From Longirhabdus pacifica (GTDB lineage: Bacteria; Bacillota; Bacilli; Paenibacillales; DSM-105158): a DNA stretch of 64,000 nucleotides. The stretch's first letter is position 1. Every line of letters begins with the position of its first letter. Location: contig NZ_QXJP01000005.1 of the NCBI RefSeq assembly GCF_004115085.1, positions 1 through 64,000 on the forward strand, written 5' to 3'. Made by a program: the position numbers and the translations under genes. Below, one piece after another: positions 36,660-45,785 of the stretch. The notes under the pieces were generated by a model. The model saw nothing but the letters and a program-made list of their open reading frames with translations, did not search any database and was not told the DNA's origin.

Positions 36660-37691
36660 TTGAAAAGTATCATGAGTATGATGTCCATATTGTTTCTAGG
36701 TATTATGTTGATTGGTGGTTGCAGTACAGAGACAAAAGAAACTGCAATTGACTTGGAAGGAATATCTGAAACCTTTAAAAAAGAATTAGAAGTAAAGACG
36801 GGTAAAGAAATAACCGAAGTGGATAATGACGATTTACAAACGCTAGATTATATACGTTTAGAGTATGAATATGAGGATAACGAGACAGATAAAAGCCAAG
36901 ATTTTGAAGTTATTTCACAACTTTCCTCTCTTGAAGAGTTGGATATAATCAGAGGTAGTGTAAAAGAGAAGTCATTACAATTAATTAGCAATGTAAATAC
37001 ATTAAAAACATTGTACATATCAGAAAATGATCTTATCGATTTATCTTTTCTGCCTCTTCAACTGTCTTTACTTGATATAACATCAGGTAATATCAAAGAC
37101 GTAAGTGCAATTGAACAATTAAAAGAGCTAACAAGTCTTACTTTGATAGGCAATAACTTAAACAATATAGACATAGATCATATAAAGGAATTAAAACAAC
37201 TTATCTATGTAAATCTTATAGGTAATCAAATTACAGAAATTGAGCCATTAAAAGAATTGACTTTGCTAAGTACATTACGTTTATCAGATAACAAGATAAC
37301 CAACGTGGATGTTATTTCTGACTTATCACAATTAGTTTTTGTAACACTAGACAATAACAATATTAAATCACTTCCTCCATTGAACAAGTTAACCCAATTA
37401 AGACATCTAAATATAAGTCATAATCCCATTGAACATATAGATATTGCCATGGAAAATTTAAATATACAGCAATTAGATATGTCTGATACGAACATAGCGG
37501 ATCTTTCTCCAATTGAACAACTTACCAAACTGAAGTATATAGATATAAGAAACACCAATGTTACTAGCATACAGCCTTTAATACATTTAAGTGAGCTGAA
37601 AGATTTGGAATTGATTTTTGAACAAATACAAGATATCGAATTATTAGATGAAGATAAAATTTTCATTTCTGAAGATGATATCATAGGCTAA
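36660..37691 (+). CDS. Leucine-rich-repeat lipoprotein (internalin-like repeats)
   Basis: 343 residues. It starts at TTG 36660 with AGAGGGGG 8 nt upstream. The signal ends in lipobox LIGGC (Cys21). From about residue 85 on there are ten or so repeats of about 22 residues of the form L..L..L.L..N.I..I..L..L, for example LTSLTLIGNNLNNIDIDHI and LSTLRLSDNKITNVDVISDL. LRR surface proteins bind other proteins; whether the partner is host, self or competitor is open. Confidence 0.85.
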   Translation: MKSIMSMMSILFLGIMLIGGCSTETKETAIDLEGISETFKKELEVKTGKEITEVDNDDLQTLDYIRLEYEYEDNETDKSQDFEVISQLSSLEELDIIRGSVKEKSLQLISNVNTLKTLYISENDLIDLSFLPLQLSLLDITSGNIKDVSAIEQLKELTSLTLIGNNLNNIDIDHIKELKQLIYVNLIGNQITEIEPLKELTLLSTLRLSDNKITNVDVISDLSQLVFVTLDNNNIKSLPPLNKLTQLRHLNISHNPIEHIDIAMENLNIQQLDMSDTNIADLSPIEQLTKLKYIDIRNTNVTSIQPLIHLSELKDLELIFEQIQDIELLDEDKIFISEDDIIG

Positions 37692-37774
37692 AGACAAGAA
37701 AAAATAACCCGTGATTTGACTTGAATGAAAGCTACCAAAAATAAATATGTAAATGTTCTGAGGAGGAGTTATGA

Positions 37775-38245
37775 ATGGATGCAATACAAGCGATGACTTT
37801 CAATTTGAGGGAGACGAGAAGACGTTCTATCCTGCTATGGAGATCCCTACCAGATAGTTGGCTTACTTGGCGACCAGACAAAGACGCTATGTCATTCGGT
37901 GAAATGATAAGACATGTATGGGGTGCAAGTTACGGTTTTCACAAAATCATACAAAATAATGGGTATACGGAGTTACAACCTCTTCCTTACGATCAAGAGC
38001 CTATTGTGTCAGTTGAAAATGAAATTACACTATCTCAACCTTATTTTGAAGCTTTTATAGCATATATTCAAACTATTTCAATAGATGAATTAGACTCGAG
38101 GTTTATTGATTTGAGTCAATTCAACATTGAAAGATATGCAGGAGATATGCTGCTAAGGATTGCATACCACGAAGCCGTTCACACAGGTCAATTTTTGAAT
38201 TACATGCGTGTGGCGGGTTTAGAAAGACCACATATTTGGGATTGA
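37775..38245 (+). CDS. DinB family protein
   Basis: 156 residues forming a predicted four-helix bundle. The three metal-binding positions of the DinB/YfiT fold are visible as His in MIRHVWGASYG, and two His in YHEAVHTGQFLNYMR. Many members are thiol-dependent metalloenzymes or of unknown role. RBS GAGGAG before ATG 37775. It is alone at the edge of the island. Confidence 0.85.
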   Translation: MDAIQAMTFNLRETRRRSILLWRSLPDSWLTWRPDKDAMSFGEMIRHVWGASYGFHKIIQNNGYTELQPLPYDQEPIVSVENEITLSQPYFEAFIAYIQTISIDELDSRFIDLSQFNIERYAGDMLLRIAYHEAVHTGQFLNYMRVAGLERPHIWD

Positions 38246-38443
38246 AGGGGAAGTGACTATATTCATATTCATGAAGAGAAAAATGGTAGTAAGAGTGAAT
38301 GTATTTGGAAATTGACGACATGTTTCATTTAACTGGGTCAGCTTGTTCTGAATATGAGTTGTCAATATCTTGGTGGGTATGGACTTTTATTTTTTACTTT
38401 CTGATCTGTATATTTCATTAATCAACTGTGATATAATATAGAT

Positions 38444-38577
38444 AAAGAATGAAACGTAAAAACCACAAGTGCTGGAACACTTGTGGTGGAGTAACAATAG
38501 ATTGCCCAAAAGGGCAGGACTCATATTTCAAAAAGTAAGCTGCTTCGTTTTGGTGAACGGGGGCAGCTTACTTTTTT
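38444..38577 (+). ncRNA. Candidate antisense RNA of a type I toxin-antitoxin-like locus
   Basis: An extended -10 box TGATATAAT (38429-38437) is followed by three hairpins: CCACAAGTG/CACTTGTGG, GCCC/GGGC, and AAGTAAGCTGC/GCAGCTTAC with T residues, a terminator at 38533-38577. The RNA would overlap the 3' end of the small minus-strand ORF. A promoter-to-terminator span of about 130 nt fits Bacillus antitoxin RNAs such as RatA. Confidence 0.45.
38533..38577. terminator. Shared bidirectional terminator of the small convergent locus
   Basis: AAAAGTAAGCTGC pairs with GCAGCTTACTTTT. Confidence 0.85.
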
Positions 38578-38639
38578 ACCGTAAACTCGATGAATAAATC
38601 GCCTAATCCTTTAATGACAAGTCTTAGTCTTATTTTCAT
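38568..38639 (-). CDS. 23-residue peptide of the type I toxin-antitoxin-like locus
   Basis: MKIRLRLVIKGLGDLFIEF plus TVKK. AAAGGAGGTG stands 8-9 nt upstream, and an identical extended -10 (TGATATAAT on the minus strand, 38731-38739) lies about 90 nt further up. The stop codon sits inside the shared terminator stem. The peptide is amphipathic and basic rather than a clear membrane helix, so toxicity is only inferred from the gene arrangement. Confidence 0.5.
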   Translation of the reverse strand: MKIRLRLVIKGLGDLFIEFTVKK

Positions 38640-39033
38640 CGTGGCAACACCTCCTTTCTTTTTCGAAGATGAAAAAGAATAAACAGGTGAGCCGTGCCCC
38701 CGTGAGCCGTTCTATTGTACTCTTATCTCTATTATATCATGAAACCCTTGGTACATATATTTTTTCGTCGATTTCATTGGTTTTAATTTTATTTTACTTA
38801 CATATTTTTTGGGATTGGAACGGGTCGCTTAAAGGTAAGTTTCAAGCGATTTCCATTTTACTTTAAGTTTTATATATATCATAGCAAGGAGGCTGCTCAG
38901 CTCCTTTGCGCTTGCAAGGTAGCCTTCAGTGGAATATGTTGTGAAATATGAAGAAAAATCCAAATGATGACTATATGCCATCCTTATAAAGTTTACATGT
39001 AAACCATCATAACTCAAAGAGGTGTTTGATGTC

Positions 39034-39213
39034 ATGGTAGAAATCGTATCAACAGGAATAAAACTAGCCATCGTCATACTACTATATGCATTGTTTTTTC
39101 ATGTGATACGCATTTTAGTTCACAAGTATTTAAGTGATTTCTATCAAAATCTATTTAAAAAGTGCGGAAAAGTATTTACCTTTATCAACAACACATTTCG
39201 AGTTAAAAAATAA
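39034..39213 (+). CDS. Small membrane protein
   Basis: 59 residues from ATG 39034, with GAGGTG 9 nt upstream. One hydrophobic helix (about 8-30, GIKLAIVILLYALFFHVIRI) and a basic, aromatic C terminus. No family recognised. A copy of the structured repeat follows 15 bp after the stop. Confidence 0.5.
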   Translation: MVEIVSTGIKLAIVILLYALFFHVIRILVHKYLSDFYQNLFKKCGKVFTFINNTFRVKK

Positions 39214-39227
39214 AATAACGACTATAT

Positions 39228-39350
39228 AAGTTGAAGAAACAAGTTCAACCAACTTATTACCACTATGCATAAGATGGAGAAATCTCCACATCACACCTTT
39301 ACGCCTGGCTACTGAGGCGTAAACTTGTATTACATCATTTCGTCATCTTA
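39228..39350. repeat. Single copy of the structured intergenic repeat
   Basis: Head hairpin AAGTTG...CAACTT, linker TTATTACCACTA, then ATAAGATGGAGAAAT pairing with ATTTCGTCATCTTA, and an inner TTACGCC/GGCGTAA hairpin. It is between the two array types in sequence. Confidence 0.85.
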
Positions 39351-39685
39351 AATAGAAAACGAACATACATTTAATCATTTTTTTAAAAAGCATCTTCTTT
39401 TTGTAAAGTCAGTTAAAATAGTTTCATTTGAAGTCAAAATAATATATGATATACATAGGACACAAAAGTGACAAAGTAGTGAAGGATATTATTTGAAATT
39501 ATATATTCCATATTTTTGAAACTTCTTAACAGGCTATCTTCTGTATAAGAATTATTTAATGTGGTTAATTATCATAATATTCTTATTTATTTGAATATTA
39601 TGATTAAAATGATTTGATTTTATTTAGTAACTATGAAAACGCTTTATTATAAGTGGAATCTATTTATTTAGAGGAGGAAATGAAT
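39351..39685. other. AT-rich leader region before the acyl-CoA ligase
   Basis: 335 bp without a reading frame I believe. It ends in a strong GAGGAGG ribosome binding site at 39671-39677. Imperfect inverted repeats around AATATTATGATTA and TAATTATCATAATATT (about 39561-39612) form a possible operator-like element. Confidence 0.4.
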
Positions 39686-41251
39686 ATGATTATAACGTAT
39701 AGTTTAATGGCTCAATCGAAAAACAGGAAAGACAAAGTAGCTCTATATGATGGAGACAAGCAAATTACATATGGACAGTGGGGAGAGAGGACTAGTCAAT
39801 TAGCCCAAGCGATGAAAGCACATGGGATTGAAAAGGGAGATCGAGTTGCACTCCTGATGTTAAACGATGCTCGCTATTTAGAATTATTATATGCGGTGAC
39901 GATGATTGGCGCTGTTATTGTACCACTTAATATTCGATTGGGGAAAGAAGAGCTACTCTATATGTTACAAGACTCTGAAACAAAAATGTTATTTGTGCAT
40001 AAAGAATTCGCACCATTCTTACCTCAATTAAAGCAATCCGTGCCATGTATCCAACAATACATTTTGTGTGAAGACGATATGGTATTAGAAGGTACAGCAC
40101 CGTATGAAGAATGGATAGGAGACTATGAGCCTCAGCCGCTGAAAGCATATGCAAAACCTGATGATTTAGCCGTTATATTATACACAGGAGGAACAACAGG
40201 ACTACCAAAAGGGGTCATGCTTACGCATAGCAATGTGATGGCGAATGCAAACAATGCCTCCAACTCTCTTAGTTTTGTGGAGAATGAGATTTATTTACAT
40301 TCAGCACCTATGTTTCATGCTGCAGATCAAGCTTCTACTTATGCTGTTACCATTCGTGGTGGGTCACATGCCATCATTCGCAGGTTTGATCCGGAAGTGA
40401 TGGTTGCGGCTATTGAAAAGCATAGGGTGACGAGTACGATGGTTGTACCAACGATGTTAAATATGATTATTAACGCTCCTAATTTCAGTAAATATGATCT
40501 GTCTAGTTTAAGAAGATTTTCATATGGAGCATCGCCTTGTCCTCCTGAATTGTTGAAGAAAGCGGTAAAATTATTCCCTAATGTCATCTTTGTACAAGGG
40601 TATGGTTTAAGTGAAGGTGCTCCACTTATTTGTGTACTTCGCCCAGAATATCATATTACAGATGGGAACGAGTACGAAACCAATCGCTTAGCTTCATGTG
40701 GGCAGCCGTTAGCTGGATTAGAGGCGAGGGTCGTTAATGAAAGCGGTGAGGACGTGGCTCCAGGAGAAGTTGGAGAGATCATCGCTCGAGGACCTAATGT
40801 CATGATTGGATATTGGAACAAACCAGAGGAAACAGAAAAGGCATTAGTAGATGGTTGGTTGCACACAGGAGATATGGCTACCGTAGATGAAAATAATTTC
40901 TTTTATATTGTAGATCGTAAAAAAGATATGATTGTAACGGGAGCAGAAAATGTCTACTCTATTGAAGTAGAAAACGTACTATATAAGCACCCTAGCATAT
41001 TAGAAACTGCGGTTATTGGTGTACCTCATGAGCACTGGGGAGAAGCAGTCACGGCCATTGTCGTATTGAAAGAAAATGAATCAGTAACGGAAGATGAAAT
41101 TATTGCATTTTGCCGTGAGACGTTAGCCAACTATAAGGTGCCTAAAACAGTGGAGTTTGTGGATGAATTACCGAAAAGTGGCGCAGGTAAAATATTAAAG
41201 CGAAAACTAAGAGAAGAACACTGGGAAACAGCTACACGAAACGTAAATTAG
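39686..41251 (+). CDS. AMP-forming acyl-CoA ligase
   Basis: 521 residues from ATG 39686 (GAGGAGG 8 nt upstream; ATG 39680 is too close to it). The adenylate-forming signature is ILYTGGTTGLPKGVMLTH (about 160-177), with the A8 hinge DRKKDMIVTGAENVYSIEVE and the catalytic Lys in LPKSGAGKILKRKLRE. It activates a carboxylic acid, probably a fatty acid, to its CoA thioester. It resembles long-chain acyl-CoA synthetases such as YhfL/LcfA. It is monocistronic. Confidence 0.9.
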   Translation: MIITYSLMAQSKNRKDKVALYDGDKQITYGQWGERTSQLAQAMKAHGIEKGDRVALLMLNDARYLELLYAVTMIGAVIVPLNIRLGKEELLYMLQDSETKMLFVHKEFAPFLPQLKQSVPCIQQYILCEDDMVLEGTAPYEEWIGDYEPQPLKAYAKPDDLAVILYTGGTTGLPKGVMLTHSNVMANANNASNSLSFVENEIYLHSAPMFHAADQASTYAVTIRGGSHAIIRRFDPEVMVAAIEKHRVTSTMVVPTMLNMIINAPNFSKYDLSSLRRFSYGASPCPPELLKKAVKLFPNVIFVQGYGLSEGAPLICVLRPEYHITDGNEYETNRLASCGQPLAGLEARVVNESGEDVAPGEVGEIIARGPNVMIGYWNKPEETEKALVDGWLHTGDMATVDENNFFYIVDRKKDMIVTGAENVYSIEVENVLYKHPSILETAVIGVPHEHWGEAVTAIVVLKENESVTEDEIIAFCRETLANYKVPKTVEFVDELPKSGAGKILKRKLREEHWETATRNVN

Positions 41252-41308
41252 TAAATGAACAGCATTTGTTGCTTCAAGTGCTAAAAGTAAACATGTCAGT
41301 CATAGATC

Positions 41309-41359
41309 AAAGAGCTAGAGCTAGGCGACCATAGGCCGCCGTCAGCCTAGTTCTTTTTT
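41309..41359. terminator. Terminator between convergent acyl-CoA ligase and NqrB/RnfD-like gene
   Basis: A stem around AG.GCTAGGC / GCCTAGTTCT followed by six T residues. Confidence 0.7.
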
Positions 41360-41392
41360 ATTGCTTATTTTTAGTTAGTGCTTGTTAAGTAC

Positions 41393-42232
41393 TTAATTAG
41401 CAGATAACGTCTGCATTCGCTTGCTTACGATCATTCGATAGAGTGGAATCCCAATGAGAGTAACGAGGAATAACGCGTAAAATTGAGGGTTGGCAAATCG
41501 ATTAATGCGGAATATGGCATCCACAGCTGCAACGCAAAGCCCAAAAGCAATACGTGCCTTCCGTGTGGTTGGTGTCGTTTTGGGGTCCGTAATCATGAAA
41601 AACATAAACAGTTGCAATGCAGCTCCCATTAATGGTCCTAATGCTGCTAATAGTGGTGCGCCGAAAAAGAGGTGCCTTACGAAAGCGAACAGGACAAATC
41701 CACTCAAAAATGAGATGACCGTATCCAATCGCTGTGCGATAAAACATGCAAGTATACCTAACGACAGAATCACAGCCATCACTTCAAAGCCGTTCGTCCA
41801 TTGTTTTGGTGTACTGACAACAAATTGAGGCAGGAAAAATAAAACAAGCACGACCGCGACATTGTTTGGATTGAAAATATGCCCGCCTTTATATCTGACA
41901 AGAAATTTGATCGTAATCGCAAGGAAAGCTGTTAAGATGAATGGCCACAATAAGTAAGAACTAATCAATAAGCTGATACCAAAGCCTGTAATGACAGCAC
42001 TTAAAGGGAACTTCCATTTGCCATGAAAGATGCGGACGATAAGTAGTTCCAAGCTGCTTGTTGTTGCAATGGCAGCGATAATCGCATCCCACTTCTGATA
42101 GAAGTTTAAATAGATTTGCCCTCCTAACACAAAGGAAAGCAGAAATAGTAACACAAAGTATCTTGGATCAATGGAATAATCTGACCATTGGACAGCAGTG
42201 CGCAATGTAGAATGCTTCTCATTTTTTAGCAT
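41393..42232 (-). CDS. Stand-alone NqrB/RnfD-like membrane protein
   Basis: 279 residues with seven or eight membrane helices. KGGHIFNPNNVAVVLVLFFLP and FFMITDPKTTPTT are the conserved loops of the NqrB/RnfD family, subunits of sodium-pumping NADH:quinone or ferredoxin:NAD oxidoreductases. No other rnf or nqr gene is nearby, so this is an orphan member, perhaps a flavin carrier or transporter used by another system. It is divergent from the peptidase gene at 42461. Confidence 0.75.
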   Translation of the reverse strand: MLKNEKHSTLRTAVQWSDYSIDPRYFVLLFLLSFVLGGQIYLNFYQKWDAIIAAIATTSSLELLIVRIFHGKWKFPLSAVITGFGISLLISSYLLWPFILTAFLAITIKFLVRYKGGHIFNPNNVAVVLVLFFLPQFVVSTPKQWTNGFEVMAVILSLGILACFIAQRLDTVISFLSGFVLFAFVRHLFFGAPLLAALGPLMGAALQLFMFFMITDPKTTPTTRKARIAFGLCVAAVDAIFRINRFANPQFYALFLVTLIGIPLYRMIVSKRMQTLSAN

Positions 42233-42460
42233 GAATGGTCTCCTTTTTTTAGTTTTAAGTATATAAAAACTCTACCTCGCCTCTATCTAATATAGTAAAA
42301 GAAAACAGCAAAACAACGCTCCATTTTTGTTGCCCAATTCCTAAAATATGAAATAAAGCAACGCACAAACACGAAAAAAAATGAAACACACACGATAAAA
42401 GCTGAGAAAAAGGGATGGATGGAATTTTATAATGCATTTAAAAACTTAGGAGTCTGATAT

Positions 42461-43999
42461 ATGAACTATTTCCATATGGATCCACACGTTCACTTAGAGC
42501 AAATCAATCAACAGTTGCAACATGTACAGCGTGATTTTATGCATGCGCTATGGATGGTATTAACGACAGGGGAAATGGATTGGGCGTATCAGTGTGAACA
42601 GAAAGAGAAAGCGTATCAAGAGGTATGCATTCAGATTGAGCACAAGGATAAAGCTCCTATGCAGCAATACTTCCATCAACGACAATATGCAGTTCTCCAT
42701 CGAGAAACACTTCCTTTTCTCACTGACGAGAACACAAGAAATGCAATGTCATCGCTGTGGAATGATTTGAACTATCGATTTGCAACGTTTCGCCCTACCA
42801 TAAACGGAAATAAAGCAACAGAACAACAATTGCTGACCATGCTTCGTCAAGAAAGCGATGCACAGAAGCGAGAACAGATGTGGAACGAAAGTATGCAAAT
42901 AGGAAAATCTGTAGCTCCGGGGTTGATTAAATTAGTGCATATGCGCAATCAAGTAGCGCAGGAAAATGGCTTTTCTAACTTTTTTGAAATGAAAATGCAT
43001 AGCCAAGAACTAGAGATAGACGATGTGTTTCAATGTATACACACAGTGAAACATGATGCCGCAAAGTACTATGAAAAGGTGAAAGATGATATCGATACAC
43101 GTATTACAGACCAATTTAGCATACAGAAAGAAAATATTCGCCCGTGGCACTATCAGCATCCTTTTTTTCAACAAGATGAAGAAGATCCAAGTCAAGCAGA
43201 CGTTGCAGCAGAAGTCATCGTAGAACATATTGTACACACATTTTCAGCTTTTGGTATCGATCTTGCGCCCCTTCTCCAGCAAGCAGATGTTTACGAGCGA
43301 CAAGGGAAATCAGCCTCTAGTTTTTGTCTTCATCTCGATCGTGCAGGTGACATACGCCTTGCTACGCAAATGAAACCGATGTTGTCGAACGTCAGCACAT
43401 TTCTTCATGAAATTGGTCATGCATTGTATGAAATGGGCATCGATCCATCGCTACCATATATCTTGAGACAGCCTGCTCAAACTTTCCTGAGCGAAGCTAT
43501 TGCCATTATGATGGAGCGTTTACCGTATGAAACGAATCTATTAGCTCCTATTTTTCCACAATCATTTAAAAAAAGAAAAGAAACGTGTCAAAAAATGATA
43601 CCAATTAAATTATTTTGGACCATGACGGTGATTCAGTTTGAATACGAATTGTACCGGGACCCAGAGCAAGACTTAAACAAAAAATGGTGGGAAATCGTAT
43701 ATGAAACACAGCGTATTCACCCGCCGCTAAATTGGGATGCTCCTTATTGGGCAAGCAAACCTCATTTAACGACGCTTCCTGTGTACTATCAACATTATTT
43801 GTTAGGAGATATTGCAGCTTACCAGTTGCAGCATCACCTTGTGCAGCGACATGGAACAGAAGTGTGTGAACATTATTTTGAAACGATCAAAAAACACCTT
43901 TTTCAGTGGGGAACGAGCAAACCGTGGAAGGAAATCTATCGCGATTTTTGTCATGAAGATTTGAATGCATCCTATTTGATTAACTCTCTATCATCATAG
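42461..43999 (+). CDS. Gluzincin metallopeptidase, M2/M3-like
   Basis: 512 residues, mostly helical. The zinc motif is FLHEIGHALYEMG (HExxH at about 315) and the third ligand Glu is probably in FLSEAIAIMMERL (about 343). REQMWNESMQIGKSVAPGLIKLVHMRN recalls the helix before the active site in bacterial M2 (ACE-like) and M3 peptidases. It acts on short peptides. It is distinct from the oligoendopeptidase F at 24446. Which of the two clans' families it belongs to needs a profile search. Confidence 0.75.
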   Translation: MNYFHMDPHVHLEQINQQLQHVQRDFMHALWMVLTTGEMDWAYQCEQKEKAYQEVCIQIEHKDKAPMQQYFHQRQYAVLHRETLPFLTDENTRNAMSSLWNDLNYRFATFRPTINGNKATEQQLLTMLRQESDAQKREQMWNESMQIGKSVAPGLIKLVHMRNQVAQENGFSNFFEMKMHSQELEIDDVFQCIHTVKHDAAKYYEKVKDDIDTRITDQFSIQKENIRPWHYQHPFFQQDEEDPSQADVAAEVIVEHIVHTFSAFGIDLAPLLQQADVYERQGKSASSFCLHLDRAGDIRLATQMKPMLSNVSTFLHEIGHALYEMGIDPSLPYILRQPAQTFLSEAIAIMMERLPYETNLLAPIFPQSFKKRKETCQKMIPIKLFWTMTVIQFEYELYRDPEQDLNKKWWEIVYETQRIHPPLNWDAPYWASKPHLTTLPVYYQHYLLGDIAAYQLQHHLVQRHGTEVCEHYFETIKKHLFQWGTSKPWKEIYRDFCHEDLNASYLINSLSS

Positions 44000-44037
44000 C
44001 AAAATGTAAATTTATTCATGTTGAGGAGGAATGTGCA

Positions 44038-44403
44038 GTGCGACTTGTCATTGATTTAGATGGAACGATTTGTGAATTAAAGCAACCAGGTCAGACGTAT
44101 GCAGAAGTAAGGCCACGTAAAGGAGCAGTGGAAGCATTAAAGCAGCTTTCACAAGATGGGCATCACCTTATCATATACACCGCGAGACATATGCGAACAT
44201 GTGAAGGCAATGTAGGAAAAGTAGTTGCGAAGGTAGGTACGATTACCTTGGAGTGGTTAGCAGCACATGAAGTGCCATATGATGAAATTGTATTTGGCAA
44301 GCCCTATGGCGATGTGTATATCGATGATTTGGCAGTGACCTGTGACACATGGGAACATGTTTTGCAACAGCTTGACCCCATTGCTAAAAGTAAACAAAAA
44401 TAG
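44038..44403 (+). CDS. Small HAD-superfamily phosphatase-like protein
   Basis: 121 residues starting at GTG 44038 behind GAGGAGG. HAD motif I is DLDGTICE, motif II is in IIYTARHMRTCEG, and the final acidic motif is in DVYIDDLAV. There is no cap domain. Close relatives are annotated as capsule biosynthesis or sugar-phosphate phosphatases; the substrate is unknown. Confidence 0.8.
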   Translation: MRLVIDLDGTICELKQPGQTYAEVRPRKGAVEALKQLSQDGHHLIIYTARHMRTCEGNVGKVVAKVGTITLEWLAAHEVPYDEIVFGKPYGDVYIDDLAVTCDTWEHVLQQLDPIAKSKQK

Positions 44404-44615
44404 GAAAAGTGAAGAATAAATATTCGTTTCTATGAAAATAAATAATTGCTTTAAAACTCTAATTAAAGAAAAAGCTATGAATCTTTTCAATATATGTAAA
44501 ACTATCAAATTACGCAGAATGAAAAGCAACAGAAGAAGAACAATAAATTCCTAATATTGCTAGTATATTAACATAATCACTACTCATTAACACGAATATC
44601 AAAGGGAGGGAATTT

Positions 44616-45260
44616 ATGAATCCAGTAATTTGTTGCTACTCCACTCATTTGCAAAAAGAAAATAAAGAATGGTTAGATCGTTTACCAAAAAACTTGGATC
44701 TTAAATTTGTCACACAATTAGATGAAGTATTAGAATTAATGACAAATGATCATTATTCCATTGTCATTTTAATTACCAACGATTCTTCATTTCCCGCAAG
44801 TTGGGATATGAGTAAAGTGAAAGCTGAAAAAACGATTATGATCACAACGGGAATGGATAAAGTTAATCTTCTTTTATTGAACTCATTTTTATCTTCTCTC
44901 GAAACACACGTAGAGCCTGTAAACGAAAATCCTTATTTTTATCAATCATTAGAATATTTAGATCAGCATCTTTGCGATAATAAACTCTCATTAGAACGGG
45001 TTGCATCACAAGCTTATGTTAGTAAGTGCTATTATTCTAGAATATTCCAAAAATATGTTGGTAAAGGATTTAAAGAATACATCATAGATAAACGCATTCA
45101 AAAAGCAAAGCAAATGTTAGAAAATGGTGAGTCCGTTACGGATGTTTGCTTTTCAATCGGTTACAACGATTTAACACATTTTGCTAGAATGTTTAAAAAA
45201 GTCGTTGGGGTCAATCCTTCCACGTATCGAGCCAATCACATGGCTGCAATTTCTGTCTAG
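44616..45260 (+). CDS. AraC family transcriptional regulator, paralogue A
   Basis: 214 residues. The C-terminal 100 residues form a double helix-turn-helix: LSLERVASQAYVSKCYYSRIFQKYVGKGFKEYIIDKRI, then SVTDVCFSIGYNDLTHFARMFKKVVGVNPSTYR, the AraC signature. The N-terminal 100 residues look like a degenerate receiver-type alpha/beta domain (SIVILITNDSSF) without the phosphorylation Asp. Good ribosome binding site AGGGAGG. Its closest relative in the window is 46049-46744, on the far side of the repeat array. Confidence 0.88.
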   Translation: MNPVICCYSTHLQKENKEWLDRLPKNLDLKFVTQLDEVLELMTNDHYSIVILITNDSSFPASWDMSKVKAEKTIMITTGMDKVNLLLLNSFLSSLETHVEPVNENPYFYQSLEYLDQHLCDNKLSLERVASQAYVSKCYYSRIFQKYVGKGFKEYIIDKRIQKAKQMLENGESVTDVCFSIGYNDLTHFARMFKKVVGVNPSTYRANHMAAISV

Positions 45261-45418
45261 TCAACTAGCACGCTCATTACTATTTCGTTATTTCCTTATC
45301 ACAATGCAAAAAAATGAATGGCACAAAATAGTTGCTTTATATTGTCGTCTCCAATTGCCCCTTCATGCAGTGTATGGATGGTAGGAGATAATATATGAAG
45401 TAACTATTATTTTATATT
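45261..45418. other. Short non-coding stretch before the repeat array
   Basis: No credible gene. Imperfect AT-rich sequence; together with the array this makes an untranslated gap of about 790 bp between the two AraC paralogues. Confidence 0.4.
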
Positions 45419-45785
45419 AAGTTGTATGAACTTGTTCAGACAACTTATTACCGCTAACCATAAGATGAAGAAATTTCAATATCTTTACGCCTGGCAACTG
45501 AGGCGTAAAACTTGTATCCTATCATTTCTTCATCTTATATTAAGTTGTATGAACTTGTTCAGACAACTTATTACCGCTAACCATAAGATGAAGAAATTTC
45601 AATATCTTTACGCCTGGCAACTGAGGCGTAAAACTTGTATCCGCTCATTTCTTCATCTTATATTAAGTTGTATGAACTTGTTCAGACAACTTACTACCGG
45701 TAACCATAAGATGAAGAAATTTCAATATCTTTACGCCTGGCAACTGAGGCGTAAACTAGTATCGTATCATTTGTTCATTTTATAT
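45419..45785. repeat. Tandem array of the structured intergenic repeat: three 123-bp units
   Basis: Units start at 45419, 45542 and 45665, with an exact period of 123 bp. Each has a nested head hairpin (AAGTTGT-GAAC/GTTC-ACAACTT) and a long hairpin ATAAGATGAAGAAAT / ATTTCTTCATCTTAT enclosing TTACGCC / GGCGTAA. Relative to the 15.9-kb array the long stem differs by paired changes. The third unit is slightly decayed. A 122-codon open frame across it is an artefact of the period being divisible by three. Confidence 0.93.

Noticed and set aside
38669-38866. 65-codon plus-strand frame with a hydrophobic segment
   Set aside because: It overlaps the promoter and 5' region of the minus-strand small gene and lacks a convincing ribosome binding site.
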